From the NCBI RefSeq assembly GCF_011602485.2, contig NZ_CP050022.2, forward strand, positions 4,856,001 through 4,920,000: DNA of 64,000 nt, written 5' to 3'. The stretch comes from Bradyrhizobium sp. 1(2017) (GTDB taxonomy: Bacteria; Pseudomonadota; Alphaproteobacteria; Rhizobiales; Xanthobacteraceae). The notes under the pieces are model-generated. The model had not been told where the DNA came from. It made no database searches and saw only the letters and a program-made list of their open reading frames with translations. Positions 25,355-33,650 of this stretch are shown here, one piece after another; position 1 is the first letter of the stretch, and each line of letters opens with the position of its first letter. The position numbers were made by a program, and so were the translations under genes.

Positions 25355-26872
25355 ATGGAGACACCAATGCTTGGGACGGAAAGACGCGACCCCCGCGCGA
25401 GCGGGGATCGCCGAATGTACCTCTACTTCAACTATTCCGAGTCCGGCTCACTGCGCTGGTACGTGAGGGTCAGCCGCAAAGGAAGAAGGATCGGGATCGC
25501 CGAGGAATACGGAACGTCAGCGTTCGACGCTGCCTATGAGGCCGGCGTTGCCGCGCTGGGGGGAGTTCTGCGCATGCGCCGCGTCAAAGGCTTGGCGAAG
25601 CCGGACCAGCCGGAACGTCGTTACCTGCAAGTCGACGTAAGCCAACGTGGTCAAGTCAGGTATTACGTGCAGCTGCGCAACAAGCTGCCGAAGATCCGGA
25701 TCAGGGCTGAATACGACACGGCTGAGTTCAACGCCGAGGTTGATGTGGCGGTTGCCAGCCAGATCGCGCTGTACGGCGACGGGAGCGATTACATCAACGC
25801 ACAGAAGCAGCGCAACGAGGAGCGCCCTGCTTTGCCGAAGACGCCGGCACTCCCTGGTACGTTGCGCTGGTACTGGAACGGCTATAAGCAAAGTGATCAC
25901 TGGCTCGGCGATCTCAGTGTCGGTCACGAGGGTCTTGCGGAGTCGACCAGGCTCCAACGCACCGGACTGATAGAGTCACTGCTGCCTGAGAATGGCGAGA
26001 AGCCGTTTGCCGTGCTGACGCGCAAGGTGATCAGAGCGGAGATGAAGGCGCGGACCCCGTCGCAGGCGGGCAATTTGCTGTCGGCGGTTCGGGGCATGAT
26101 CCGCTGGATGATCGACGAAGGACACCTCGACGAAGATGACGATCCGACCATCGGCCTGAAGTCCGGCAAGGCAAAAGCGAGCCGCGAGACTGGCGGTTTT
26201 CTGCCCTGGACCGAGGATGACATGGCCCGCTATCGGGCGAAGTGGTCGCTGGGCACCGAAGCCCGGCTCATGTTCGACATCCTGCACTACACGTTTCTGC
26301 GGCTTGGAGATGCCCACCGTTTCGGGCCACCCCACCTGCGGCAGATCGTTCGGAAAATGGCCGTGCAGATCGCCACCGAGAAGAGCCGGGGCAATACCAC
26401 CGTCACGGTGCCCGTCCATCCGGAGTTCGCCGAGAGCCTCAGGGCTGCCCGTGCGGCAAACATCATCGGCGCCGAGGTATTCACTGGCAAGCTCGTGCGC
26501 GGCCGTGTCCTGCCGATGAACAAAAAGGCATGGGCAGCCAAATTCAAGAAATATGCGGTCCTGGCTGGCGTGAATGAGCCGAAGAAGAGCTGCCATGGCG
26601 TCCGCAAGGCGCGGGCCGAAGTGGCCGCCTACGCCGACTGCACCGAGAGCCAGATGATGGCCATGTTCGGCTGGACCGACCCCAAAATGCCCGCGCACTA
26701 CATCGCACAGGCGAATCGAGAGAGGCTCGGGATCACCGGGATGGAGAAGATCGTCACGTTCGACCGGAGCCAGTCAGTCGACGATTGGCTAGTGCCGCGG
26801 GCGAACAGTTCACGAACGAGGGACCGGAACGGGGTGGTAACATTCCCGGGTAACACCCAGAAAAAAGCCTAA
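25355..26872 (+). CDS. tyrosine-type site-specific integrase
   Basis: A 505-residue tyrosine recombinase with N-terminal arm-binding region (MYLYFNYSESGSLRWYVRVS repeats a beta-hairpin twice), SAM-like core-binding domain, and catalytic domain with Arg316 (TFLRLGDAHR), His414-x-x-Arg417 (CHGVRKARAE), and nucleophile Tyr449 (AHYIAQANRERL). All catalytic residues are present. Start at 25355 is the first ATG; 25367 and 25415 are alternatives and none has a clear ribosome binding site. It ends 27 bases before the tRNA-Leu 3' end, where it presumably integrated. Confidence 0.92.
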   Translation: METPMLGTERRDPRASGDRRMYLYFNYSESGSLRWYVRVSRKGRRIGIAEEYGTSAFDAAYEAGVAALGGVLRMRRVKGLAKPDQPERRYLQVDVSQRGQVRYYVQLRNKLPKIRIRAEYDTAEFNAEVDVAVASQIALYGDGSDYINAQKQRNEERPALPKTPALPGTLRWYWNGYKQSDHWLGDLSVGHEGLAESTRLQRTGLIESLLPENGEKPFAVLTRKVIRAEMKARTPSQAGNLLSAVRGMIRWMIDEGHLDEDDDPTIGLKSGKAKASRETGGFLPWTEDDMARYRAKWSLGTEARLMFDILHYTFLRLGDAHRFGPPHLRQIVRKMAVQIATEKSRGNTTVTVPVHPEFAESLRAARAANIIGAEVFTGKLVRGRVLPMNKKAWAAKFKKYAVLAGVNEPKKSCHGVRKARAEVAAYADCTESQMMAMFGWTDPKMPAHYIAQANRERLGITGMEKIVTFDRSQSVDDWLVPRANSSRTRDRNGVVTFPGNTQKKA

Positions 26873-26873
26873 T

Positions 26874-26890
26874 CATTTCAAGGTGAAATG
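26874..26890. repeat. 7-bp inverted repeat between integrase and tRNA
   Basis: CATTTCA-AGG-TGAAATG, perfect arms with a three-base loop, between the integrase stop and the tRNA 3' end. Could end the integrase or tRNA transcript or serve as a recombinase/excisionase site. Confidence 0.5.
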
Positions 26891-26898
26891 TGGGTTTA

Positions 26899-26914
26899 TG
26901 GTGCGCTCGGAGGG
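26899..26914. repeat. att-like repeat within tRNA-Leu 3' end (proximal)
   Basis: TGGTGCGCTCGGAGGG; covers the encoded CCA, discriminator base, acceptor strand and start of the T stem. Same orientation as the copy at 20122. Confidence 0.7.
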
Positions 26915-26983
26915 ACTCGAACCCCCACGGTGTTACCCACTGCCACCTCAAGGCAGCGCGTCTACCAGTTCCGCCACGAGCGC
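26899..26983 (-). tRNA. tRNA-Leu(GAG)
   Basis: An 85-nt class II tRNA: acceptor GCGCTCG pairs with CGAGCGC, followed by A and an encoded CCA; anticodon stem CTGCC/GGCAG with loop TTGAGGT giving anticodon GAG; long variable arm (TGGGTAACACCGTG); T loop TTCGAGT. Its 3' end is the probable attachment site for the integrase element to the left, and integration has restored the tRNA fully. Confidence 0.96.
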
Positions 26984-27128
26984 TAGGAGATGCCGGCCTG
27001 AGGTCGTTAGGCTGGCCGGATCAGCGGCCGCCGATCTAACAAATCCATCAGGGGGATACAAGCCTGCAAAGACCTCGAATTCCACAAGCTTGGCAGGAAA
27101 TCCGACCCCGGATCGGCCCTATCGGAAG

Positions 27129-27145
27129 CCCGGGCCTTGCCCGGG
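27129..27145 (-). terminator. possible hairpin after the FliN-like gene
   Basis: CCCGGGC-CTT-GCCCGGG, three bases beyond the stop of the gene at 27149. Perfect 7-bp stem but no T run, so a weak terminator call. Confidence 0.35.
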
Positions 27146-27148
27146 TCG

Positions 27149-27391
27149 CTATCGCGTCCCCGGCGAGCGCGGCAGCATCTGCTTGACCTCGACCGCGATC
27201 CGGTTGCGATCGACCAGCACGACGCCGGAGGCGACCGGCAGGTTGTTGGCCAACACCTTGACCTCGTCGGCCTCGGTCGCGTCCAGCTCGATGATGGCGC
27301 CGCGGGAAAGACGTAATACCTGATGGACCGGCATGGTGGTCGTCCCGAGGACGACCATGAGATCCACGGTGACTTTATCGAGAGTGGGCAC
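27149..27391 (-). CDS. FliN/FliM-type SPOA domain protein
   Basis: An 80-residue SPOA (surface presentation of antigens) domain as in the flagellar switch protein FliN: LDKVTVDLMVVLGTTTMPVH, LRLSRGAIIELDATEADEVK, NNLPVASGVVLVDRNRIAVE. The GTG at 27391 is preferred because similarity starts at MPTLDKV; a longer frame reaches a TTG at 27475 that would overlap the lipB start codon on the other strand. No other flagellar genes are in the window, so it is an outlying fliN copy. Confidence 0.8.
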   Translation of the reverse strand: MPTLDKVTVDLMVVLGTTTMPVHQVLRLSRGAIIELDATEADEVKVLANNLPVASGVVLVDRNRIAVEVKQMLPRSPGTR

Positions 27392-27474
27392 TGTCAGGAC
27401 CGCCGCAACTAAAGGACCTAAGCCAAAGGACTTGGCATTTGCTCCCGCGATGATCACCACGTTATGGTTAGCCA

Positions 27475-28212
27475 ATGGTTAATTTGCCTCAAAACCCCCG
27501 CCAAGACCTCGATTTGACGGCGTTTTCCGCCGCAGGCGGCGCGCCCGTCGCGTGGCGAATCTCGGACGCGCCGGTGCCCTATCCGGAGGCCGTTGCCGCC
27601 ATGGAGGCGCGAGTCGCTCAAATCGCCGCGGGCGAAGCCCCCGAATTGGTCTGGCTGCTCGAACACCCCCCGCTCTACACCTCCGGGACCTCGGGCAAGG
27701 AATCGGACCTGCTCGATCCCCGATTCCCGACCTTTGCGACCGGGCGCGGCGGGCAGCTCACCTATCACGGCCCCGGTCAGCGCGTGGCCTACATCATGCT
27801 CGACCTCAAGCGGCGCCGGCCTGACGTGCGGGCCTACGTCGCGAGCCTGGAGGAGCTGATCCTGCGCACGCTGGCCGCATTCAACATCCGCGGCGAGCGG
27901 CGCGAGGACCGGGTCGGCGTCTGGGTCAGGCGGCCCGACAAAGGGCCCGAGCATGAGGACAAGATCGCGGCGATCGGCGTCCGGCTGAAGCGTTGGGTGT
28001 CGTTCCACGGCATCGCCATCAACGTCGAGCCGGAGCTGTCGCATTTCGCCGGCATCGTGCCCTGCGGGGTCGTCGATTCCCGCTACGGCGTCACCTCGCT
28101 GGTCGATCTCGGCCAGCTCGTGACCATGGCCGACGTCGACATCGCGCTCCGGCAGGCTTTCGAGGAATTGTTCGGGCCGACGAGCGCGCTGCTGCCGGAA
28201 GTGGTGGCCTGA
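27475..28212 (+). CDS. lipB: octanoyl-[acyl-carrier-protein]:protein N-octanoyltransferase
   Basis: A 245-residue Lip[21 protein letters not shown], the [20 protein letters not shown] core, the catalytic Lys in [20 protein letters not shown] and catalytic Cys in [15 protein letters not shown]. Transfers octanoyl groups from ACP to lipoyl domains of dehydrogenases in lipoate synthesis. The ATG at 27475 has no evident ribosome binding site and sits next to the divergent FliN-like gene. lipA is not in the window. Confidence 0.95.
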   Translation: MVNLPQNPRQDLDLTAFSAAGGAPVAWRISDAPVPYPEAVAAMEARVAQIAAGEAPELVWLLEHPPLYTSGTSGKESDLLDPRFPTFATGRGGQLTYHGPGQRVAYIMLDLKRRRPDVRAYVASLEELILRTLAAFNIRGERREDRVGVWVRRPDKGPEHEDKIAAIGVRLKRWVSFHGIAINVEPELSHFAGIVPCGVVDSRYGVTSLVDLGQLVTMADVDIALRQAFEELFGPTSALLPEVVA

Positions 28213-28349
28213 CACTTTCTGCGTTCTTCGCAGAATCGGCTATGCTCGACTCCGGTGCCGCCCACGCCTCCCCCCTCCGCCGGGAAAGCAGACCTCATGC
28301 CGGGCGATTGATCATCGGCCGACTGTTCGAGCACCCGGCATAAGGAGGG

Positions 28350-28370
28350 ATTGCGATCCATGCTCGCAAT
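28350..28370 (+). promoter_or_regulatory. hairpin in the leader of the DnaB-like gene
   Basis: ATTGCGA (28350-28356) and TCGCAAT (28364-28370) form a 7-bp stem ending at the GGGAGG ribosome binding site of the gene at 28385; it could modulate translation. An extra AGGAGG-like sequence (TAAGGAGGGA) lies just before it. Confidence 0.4.
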
Positions 28371-28384
28371 GGGAGGTTTTGACG

Positions 28385-29098
28385 ATGAGATTGTCCGCGC
28401 CGATCTACCATTTGAAGCGGAAGGCGAAGCGGCTATCCCGCGAGGGGGGCATTCCGCTGCACGACGCGCTTGACCGCGTCGCTGCGACGGAAGGGTTTCC
28501 TGCCTGGAGCATCCTCGCGGCGAAAGCCGCAGCCGTGACGCCGGCCAGCAAGCTGTTCCCGCAATTCCGACCGGGCGATCTCGTGCTGGTCGGGGCCCGG
28601 CCCGGACAGGGTAAGACGCTGATGAGCCTCGAGCTTGCCGTCGAAGCCATGAAATGCGGCCAGCGCGCCGCGTTCTTTTCGCTCGAATATACCGTGCGAG
28701 ACGTGATGGATCGCCTCCGCGCGATCGGTGTGGACCCCGCCCAGTTCGGCCAACTATTCGAGATCGACTGCTCCGACGCCATCAGCGCCGATTACGTCGT
28801 CAAGCAAATGGCCGCTTCACCTCGCGGCACGTTCGTGGTGATCGACTATCTGCAACTGCTCGACCAGAGGCGGGAGACTCCCGATCTGACCGTTCAGGTG
28901 CGTGCGCTGAAATCCTTCGCGCGTAACAAGGGACTGATCATCGTCTTCATCTCGCAGATCGACCGATCCTACAATCCCACGGTCAAGCCCTGCCCGGACC
29001 TCGACGATATCAGGCTGCCGAACCCGCTCGACCTGACGCTGTTCGACAAGACCTGCTTCATCAACAACGCCGAAATCCAGTTCCGGGCGGCGAGCTGA
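28385..29098 (+). CDS. DnaB/KaiC-like RecA-fold ATPase
   Basis: A 237-residue protein: short helical N-terminus, then a RecA-fold core with Walker A GARPGQGKTLMSLEL, FFSLEYTVRDVMDRL and Walker B TFVVIDYLQLLDQ, as in the C-terminal helicase domain of DnaB, but without the DnaB N-terminal domain. SQIDRSY near the end matches the DnaB SQ(L)xR motif. Half the size of replicative DnaB (about 450-500 residues), so not the replication helicase; role unknown. ATG 28385 has GGAGG at eight bases. A leader hairpin lies upstream. Confidence 0.82.
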   Translation: MRLSAPIYHLKRKAKRLSREGGIPLHDALDRVAATEGFPAWSILAAKAAAVTPASKLFPQFRPGDLVLVGARPGQGKTLMSLELAVEAMKCGQRAAFFSLEYTVRDVMDRLRAIGVDPAQFGQLFEIDCSDAISADYVVKQMAASPRGTFVVIDYLQLLDQRRETPDLTVQVRALKSFARNKGLIIVFISQIDRSYNPTVKPCPDLDDIRLPNPLDLTLFDKTCFINNAEIQFRAAS

Positions 29099-29150
29099 CG
29101 ATCAATGCCGCGAGGCCTCGGGTGAGATCGCTCACCCGTGGCTTCCGGCA

Positions 29151-29573
29151 TCACGCCGCCTTGAGCGACACCTCGAGCTTGCCGGCGATGTAGCGCCGCT
29201 CCTGGGTCAGGCCGCCAAAGCCGTAGGCATCGCCCTTGACCTCGTCGACATGCAGATAGGTCTCGGGATGCAGCGGCCCCAGGATTTCGGCCATGCGCTG
29301 GAACATCGCGGCGAGATAATCCGCCTTCTCGTCCTTGGTGTTGGTGCCTTCGGTGACGTGGATGTCGATCCAGTAGCTCGCAAGGTTCTGCTCGGCGAGC
29401 GACTTGCCGCCGGCGAACCAGTCGTCCGCATCGACCGACTTGACGATGATGGCGGTGACCCTGGGGTCCTTGCGCAGAATTCTTGCGGTGAGCTCGGAGA
29501 CGGCGCCCGCGATGTCGGCCTTCAGCGAGGCCGACCGGCGGGACGTGGTGTAGGACACGGTGATCAGGGGCAT
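29151..29573 (-). CDS. tautomerase-family protein
   Basis: A 140-residue 4-oxalocrotonate-tautomerase-like protein with Pro directly after the initiator Met (MPLITVSYTT), which becomes the catalytic N-terminal proline. Contains ARILRKDPRVTAIIVKSVDA and ASYWIDIHVTEGTNTKDEKA. Divergent from a LysR regulator across a clear T-N11-A box, so it is probably the regulator's target. Substrate unknown. Confidence 0.85.
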   Translation of the reverse strand: MPLITVSYTTSRRSASLKADIAGAVSELTARILRKDPRVTAIIVKSVDADDWFAGGKSLAEQNLASYWIDIHVTEGTNTKDEKADYLAAMFQRMAEILGPLHPETYLHVDEVKGDAYGFGGLTQERRYIAGKLEVSLKAA

Positions 29574-29642
29574 TGTCGTTCTCCTCGATTGCCGCGGGCT
29601 TGGTGCGGCGTTGGTGAGAAGCTAGACCTTCCCCGATCATTT

Positions 29643-29667
29643 TGGTATCTTATCTCAATTGATACCA
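29643..29667. promoter_or_regulatory. LysR-type operator (TGGTATC-N11-GATACCA)
   Basis: Perfect 7-base arms TGGTATC (29643-29649) and GATACCA (29661-29667) with an 11-base AT-rich spacer, the classical T-N11-A LTTR box, between the tautomerase and lysR start codons. Confidence 0.75.
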
Positions 29668-29683
29668 GTGATAATGAATCATA

Positions 29684-30535
29684 ATGGCAGCGACACTCGA
29701 CATCGCCACCGTCCGGGCCTTCCTGCTGGTCGCCGACCTCCAGAGTTTTACGCGTGCTGCCGAGGCGCTTGGGGCGACCCAGGCCGCCGTCAGCCTGAAG
29801 CTTCAGCGGCTGGAGATCTTGCTGCGAAAGCGCCTCGTCGAACGCTCGCCGCGCGCGGTCCGGCTCACCGCCGACGGCGTCGCGTTTCTCGAACGCGCCC
29901 GCGCGCTGATGGCGGCGCATGACCGCGCACTGTCGGACGAAGCATCGGCTGCGCAGTCACTCTCGCTCGGCATCTCCGATCATGCCGCCGGCCCCGAACT
30001 GGTGCCGCTGCTGGAACGGCTGCATGCGATGTCCTCAAACCTCACGCTTGCCGTCACCATCGGCTTCTCGCGCGAGATGCAGGATGCCTACGATGCAGGC
30101 GAACTCGATGCGGTGATCGTCCGCCAGGAAGGCAGCCGCCGCGGCGGCGAAAAACTCGCCGAGGACGAGTTTGGCTGGTTCGCCGCACGACGTTTCACTT
30201 TGCCGAAGGGCGAGCCGCTACCGCTTGCGACGCTCGCCCCGCCCTGCGGCGTCCGCGCCATCGCCGTGCGCGCGCTCGACAGGGCCGGCATCGCCTGGCG
30301 CGAGCGCTTTGTCGGCGGCGGCGTCACCGCAGTGGTCGCGGCCGCTCTCGCCGGACTTGCCATCGCACCGCTGGCGCGGCGGATCGCGCCTCCCGGGCTG
30401 GTCGATATCGGTCCCGCGCACAAGCTGCCGAAGCTGGGCAGCTCCAAGGTGATGCTGCATTCGAAGGTCAGCGACCCCACAAAACTCGCCGCACTGCGCA
30501 CGATCGCGGCGACGTTCCGGAGCAGAGCCGCCTGA
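29684..30535 (+). CDS. LysR-family transcriptional regulator
   Basis: A 283-residue LTTR: N-terminal winged helix (TVRAFLLVADLQSFTRAAEA, TQAAVSLKLQRLEILLRKRL) and a C-terminal periplasmic-binding-like effector domain with the GVTAVVAAALAGLAIAPLAR segment. Begins 17 bases after the inverted repeat that most likely binds it. Its last 68 bases overlap the convergent gene at 30468. Probably controls the divergent tautomerase and itself. Confidence 0.92.
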   Translation: MAATLDIATVRAFLLVADLQSFTRAAEALGATQAAVSLKLQRLEILLRKRLVERSPRAVRLTADGVAFLERARALMAAHDRALSDEASAAQSLSLGISDHAAGPELVPLLERLHAMSSNLTLAVTIGFSREMQDAYDAGELDAVIVRQEGSRRGGEKLAEDEFGWFAARRFTLPKGEPLPLATLAPPCGVRAIAVRALDRAGIAWRERFVGGGVTAVVAAALAGLAIAPLARRIAPPGLVDIGPAHKLPKLGSSKVMLHSKVSDPTKLAALRTIAATFRSRAA

Positions 30536-30968
30536 GAGGTGCATCCGTCGGATCATCGCCGTGTTGATTGCCCGCAGACCACCCCGCCGCGAACCAGTAG
30601 ACGACCCCGCCCAGACATCCGGCGGCGGCAAAGATGACGACGGCCGGAAGCACCATCGGGAAGATGAACGCCCCGATCAGCGTGCCAATCGCAGCTCCAG
30701 CACCGGCATAGAACAGGACGGAGCGTATCGCGAGCCATTCGCCAAGCCATATGACAATGGCAGATGGAATCCCGGACAGCAGACAGGTCAAGACCATAGT
30801 CAGCGGCAATCCGAATACGACCATGATGACGATGAACCCAAAGAGTTCAACCGGCCCTCCGCCGAACAGGGACACGCTGAACAGCACCAGCACGTCCAAT
30901 GCAGCGGTCACGGCCATGCAGGCGCGAATCCAGCCAGACGCCACGCGCGAAAGGATATCGCCAGACAC
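30468..30968 (-). CDS. small integral membrane protein, unknown function
   Basis: A 166-residue protein with about four hydrophobic spans (AALDVLVLFSVSLFGG; LFGFIVIMVVFGLPLTMVLT; ATGAGAAIGTLIGAFIFPMV-like; PAVVIFAAAGCLGGVVYWF). GTG start at 30968 with GAGG seven bases before. The C-terminal tail overlaps the 3' end of the LysR gene and is hydrophilic. Nine bases downstream of the TIGR01777 gene's 3' side on the same strand. Not recognised. Confidence 0.7.
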   Translation of the reverse strand: MSGDILSRVASGWIRACMAVTAALDVLVLFSVSLFGGGPVELFGFIVIMVVFGLPLTMVLTCLLSGIPSAIVIWLGEWLAIRSVLFYAGAGAAIGTLIGAFIFPMVLPAVVIFAAAGCLGGVVYWFAAGWSAGNQHGDDPTDAPLRRLCSGTSPRSCAVRRVLWGR

Positions 30969-30977
30969 ATCATCACC

Positions 30978-32414
30978 TCACAGGATTGCCTCGAACGCGC
31001 TGCGCAGCGTCTCGTGCCGAAACACAAAACCGCGGCTCAGCGCCTTGTTGGGCAGCACGCGCTGGCCGCCGAGTAGAAGCTCGTCGGCAAAGCCGCCGCC
31101 GATCCGGCGCAGCAGGTTGCCGGGGATGCGAAACACCGCGGGCCGGTGCAGACGGCGGCCGAGCTCCTCGGTGAACTTCGCATTCGTGACCGGGATCGGC
31201 GCGGTGGCATTGACGGGACCAGTGAGATCGGGCGTCGCCATCACATAGGCGATCAGGCGAATGAGATCGTCGCGCTCGATCCAGGACATCCACTGCCGCC
31301 CAGTGCCGAGCGGACCGCCGAGCCCGAACTCGAACGGCGTCAGCATGCGCGTGATGAAGCCGCCTTCGGTGCCGAGCACGAGGCCGATGCGCAAATAGAC
31401 CACGCGGACGCCACACTCTTCCGCCGGCCGCGCCGCCTTCTCCCACGCCGCGCAGAGCTCGTGACTGAAGCAGGCGTGGGACTTGGCCGACTCCGTCAGC
31501 ACCTGATCCGCCCACAGACCGTACCAGCCGATCGCGGAGCCACTGACGAGCACCTCGGGCTTGCGGTCGAGCCGTGCTATCAGCTTCACCACCTCTCCGG
31601 TCATGTCGGTTCGGGAGCCGATGATCTTGGCGCGCTTCGCCTGGGTCCACAGGCCGTTGCCGATCGGCTCGCCGGCGAGATTGACGATGGCATCGACCGG
31701 CGTGTCCGCGGCGAGCTGATCGAGGCTGGTGATCAGGGTCACCGGCGGCGGCAGCATCTCGGCCTTGGCGGGGTTGCGGATCAGGGCGATGACGTGGTGC
31801 CCTGCCCCACTGAGGCTCGCAGCAAGCCGGCTGCCGATGAAGCCGGTGGCGCCGGTGATGAGCACGGTCTTGCGTCCCGGCAGCTTTTCGACGAGTCCCT
31901 GCGCCGGGACGCTTCGCATGCGGCCGAGCCGGCGCATCGCCGCAAAATCCCTGACGCCGCAGAGCGATGCGCCGACCGCGCAGGCCGTCGCGGCGATGCT
32001 GAGCAGGCCCTGGTAGACGACCGTCACGCCAAAGGGCTGCATCGCCCAGTCGATCAGCACCGGCAGCAGCAGCACCAGGATGGCGCCGTAGTTGATTGCG
32101 AGCAGCGTGTGATTGATGCGCTCGCTCGGCGGCAGCTTCCGGCTCAGATCCTCCTCGACGAAATCCATCAGCGTGATGACGATCTCGGCGACCAGCACCG
32201 CAATGATCAAGAGCGCCAGCACGCCATAGACCTCGAGCCAGCCGAGCAACAGGAACAGCAGCGCATAGAGCATGTTGCGGATGCCGTGCAGCTTCAGCTC
32301 GAAACGCTGCGACGGGCGCCAGGCCAGGCGCTCGGTGAATTCGTGGTGATAGAAGGTGTCGAATACGCCCATCACGATCTGGATGGCGATGAGCGTCCAC
32401 AACAGCGGCGTCAT
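30978..32414 (-). CDS. TIGR01777-family NAD(P)-dependent epimerase-like protein with membrane N-terminus
   Basis: A 478-residue fusion: four membrane helices at the N-terminus (about 1-170; LLWTLIAIQIVMGVFDTFYH, LLALLIIAVLVAEIVI) and an extended-SDR domain (TVLITGATGFIGSRLAASLS; VNLAGEPIGNGLWTQAKRAK; VLVSGSAIGWYG, the diagnostic TIGR01777 region). Start ATG at 32414 with GGGAGG seven bases before; it overlaps the stop of the DUF4166 gene (ATGA), so both are coupled. Substrate unknown; may modify a membrane-associated small molecule. Confidence 0.88.
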   Translation of the reverse strand: MTPLLWTLIAIQIVMGVFDTFYHHEFTERLAWRPSQRFELKLHGIRNMLYALLFLLLGWLEVYGVLALLIIAVLVAEIVITLMDFVEEDLSRKLPPSERINHTLLAINYGAILVLLLPVLIDWAMQPFGVTVVYQGLLSIAATACAVGASLCGVRDFAAMRRLGRMRSVPAQGLVEKLPGRKTVLITGATGFIGSRLAASLSGAGHHVIALIRNPAKAEMLPPPVTLITSLDQLAADTPVDAIVNLAGEPIGNGLWTQAKRAKIIGSRTDMTGEVVKLIARLDRKPEVLVSGSAIGWYGLWADQVLTESAKSHACFSHELCAAWEKAARPAEECGVRVVYLRIGLVLGTEGGFITRMLTPFEFGLGGPLGTGRQWMSWIERDDLIRLIAYVMATPDLTGPVNATAPIPVTNAKFTEELGRRLHRPAVFRIPGNLLRRIGGGFADELLLGGQRVLPNKALSRGFVFRHETLRSAFEAIL

Positions 32415-33076
32415 GATACGGCCTCCCTGAACAAGGCGGACTGGTGGATCAGCGCGCCGTAACGCCGATGAATGACATCGAGAGTGAAGCGAAACGCGCC
32501 CTCGCCGAGGTCGCGATGCGTCACCGTGAGATCGCCCGGGGTGAGCCATGGCGGCAGTGGGATCCACAGAGATCCGAGCTGCAAGCCATAGCCGGCGCTG
32601 CGAAAGGTCAGCGTCTCGCCTTCGACTGCGATGCGGAGCGCCATCGAGACGCCGAAGCCGACATACTCTTCAAGTCCGGTCGGGCCTGCGAAGCGCTTTG
32701 CCGAATGGATGACTTGCGGAAAGCCGCACTTGCGCGCGCAGATGCGGGTCCAGGTCTGGCCGCCGGTGGCGCCGTCCTCGGTGACCGTGACGATCATCGG
32801 CACACCGGTGTCGCGCCCCGTGGGGAGCGGCCCGCCGATCAGGCGCGCGGCCTGCGCGAACCACCAGCCGATGTCGCTGAAACAGACCTCGTCGACGACG
32901 CCGACATAGACGACGCTGTCGCCGTCGGCGACGCGCTTGGAGAAACGCCGCCAGGTCGCGAGCGGCAGACGGCCCCAATCCTCGTCCGACAGCAGCGCGC
33001 GGAAGCGGCGGTCGTCGAGCAGTCTGGTGTGAGCGGAGGGAGTTGCGCCTGAGCCTGATAGTCGAGCCGACGTCAT
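32411..33076 (-). CDS. DUF4166 domain protein
   Basis: A 221-residue protein of DUF4166 type: DWGRLPLATWRRFSKRVADG, DIGWWFAQAARLIGGPLP, and RICARKCGFPQVIHSAKRFA. DUF4166 genes commonly accompany TIGR01777/SDR proteins and GbsR-type regulators, as here. Its TGA overlaps the next ATG. No signal peptide. Biochemical role unknown. Confidence 0.8.
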   Translation of the reverse strand: MTSARLSGSGATPSAHTRLLDDRRFRALLSDEDWGRLPLATWRRFSKRVADGDSVVYVGVVDEVCFSDIGWWFAQAARLIGGPLPTGRDTGVPMIVTVTEDGATGGQTWTRICARKCGFPQVIHSAKRFAGPTGLEEYVGFGVSMALRIAVEGETLTFRSAGYGLQLGSLWIPLPPWLTPGDLTVTHRDLGEGAFRFTLDVIHRRYGALIHQSALFREAVS

Positions 33077-33092
33077 CGCACCCTCCTCAACA

Positions 33093-33650
33093 CTATTTGG
33101 CCTTGCCCAGCGGCAGCAGGCTCACGATCTTCTCGCCAAGCCGCATCAGGGCGGCCAGCCGCGGCCGCGGCACTTTCAGCATCTGCATGAACCAGTGGTC
33201 GGCGAGCTCGGTGAAGGCGAGCATCTCCTTCAGTCGTTTGCTCGCGACCGGATTGATGGTGGGATCGTCGGTGGCATCGGACACGCAGGCCCGGAGCGCG
33301 GCGATCGCGGGATCCAGCTCCCGCTCCTTGCGCCGCGCGGCAATGCGGGCGGCGACCTCCCAGATGTCGGTCTCGGCCTCGTAATGGTCGCGGCGATCGC
33401 CCAGGATCGGCACCCGCCGGATCAGGTTCCAGGCGAGCAGCTCCTTCAGCGAGTTGGAGACGTTGGAGCGCGCCATGCCGAGCGTGTCGGCGATGTCCTC
33501 GGCCGTCATCGGCGCCTCGGCCAGATAGAGCAGCCCGTGGATCTGGCTGACCGAGCGGTTGACGCCCCACCCGTCCCCCATGTCGCCCCAATGCAGGATG
33601 AAGCGCTCGACGGCGGCGGGCAGTTTCTTCTTTCCGGCGATTTCTGTCAT
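33093..33650 (-). CDS. GbsR/MarR-family transcriptional regulator
   Basis: A 185-residue GbsR-type regulator: PAAVERFILHWGDMGDGWGV, SQIHGLLYLAEAPMTAEDIA, helix-turn-helix LGMARSNVSNSLKELLAWNL, GDRRDHYEAE. The ATG at 33650 is preferred: on this strand TTGACA (33680-33685) and GATATT (33657-33662), spaced 17, would start the transcript right at this ATG. The alternative ATG at 33668 would lie inside that promoter. Heads an operon with DUF4166 and TIGR01777 genes, 16 bases apart. Confidence 0.88.
   Translation of the reverse strand: MTEIAGKKKLPAAVERFILHWGDMGDGWGVNRSVSQIHGLLYLAEAPMTAEDIADTLGMARSNVSNSLKELLAWNLIRRVPILGDRRDHYEAETDIWEVAARIAARRKERELDPAIAALRACVSDATDDPTINPVASKRLKEMLAFTELADHWFMQMLKVPRPRLAALMRLGEKIVSLLPLGKAK

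Larger units (their letters stand above)
20122..26914. mobile_element. probable integrative element at tRNA-Leu(GAG)
   Basis: Bounded by a 16-bp direct repeat, TGGTGCGCTCGGAGGG, at 20122-20137 and 26899-26914. The right copy is the exact 3' end of tRNA-Leu including the encoded CCA. A tyrosine integrase ends 27 bases from the tRNA. This is the standard layout of an island integrated in a tRNA 3' end. Cargo (about 6.8 kb) is mainly truncated genes and an inverted-repeat-rich segment, so the element looks old and degraded, though the integrase frame is intact. Confidence 0.75.

Noticed and set aside
28218..28234. Hairpin TCTGCG-TTCTT-CGCAGA after lipB as a terminator
   Set aside because: Short stem and no T run follows; too weak to list.
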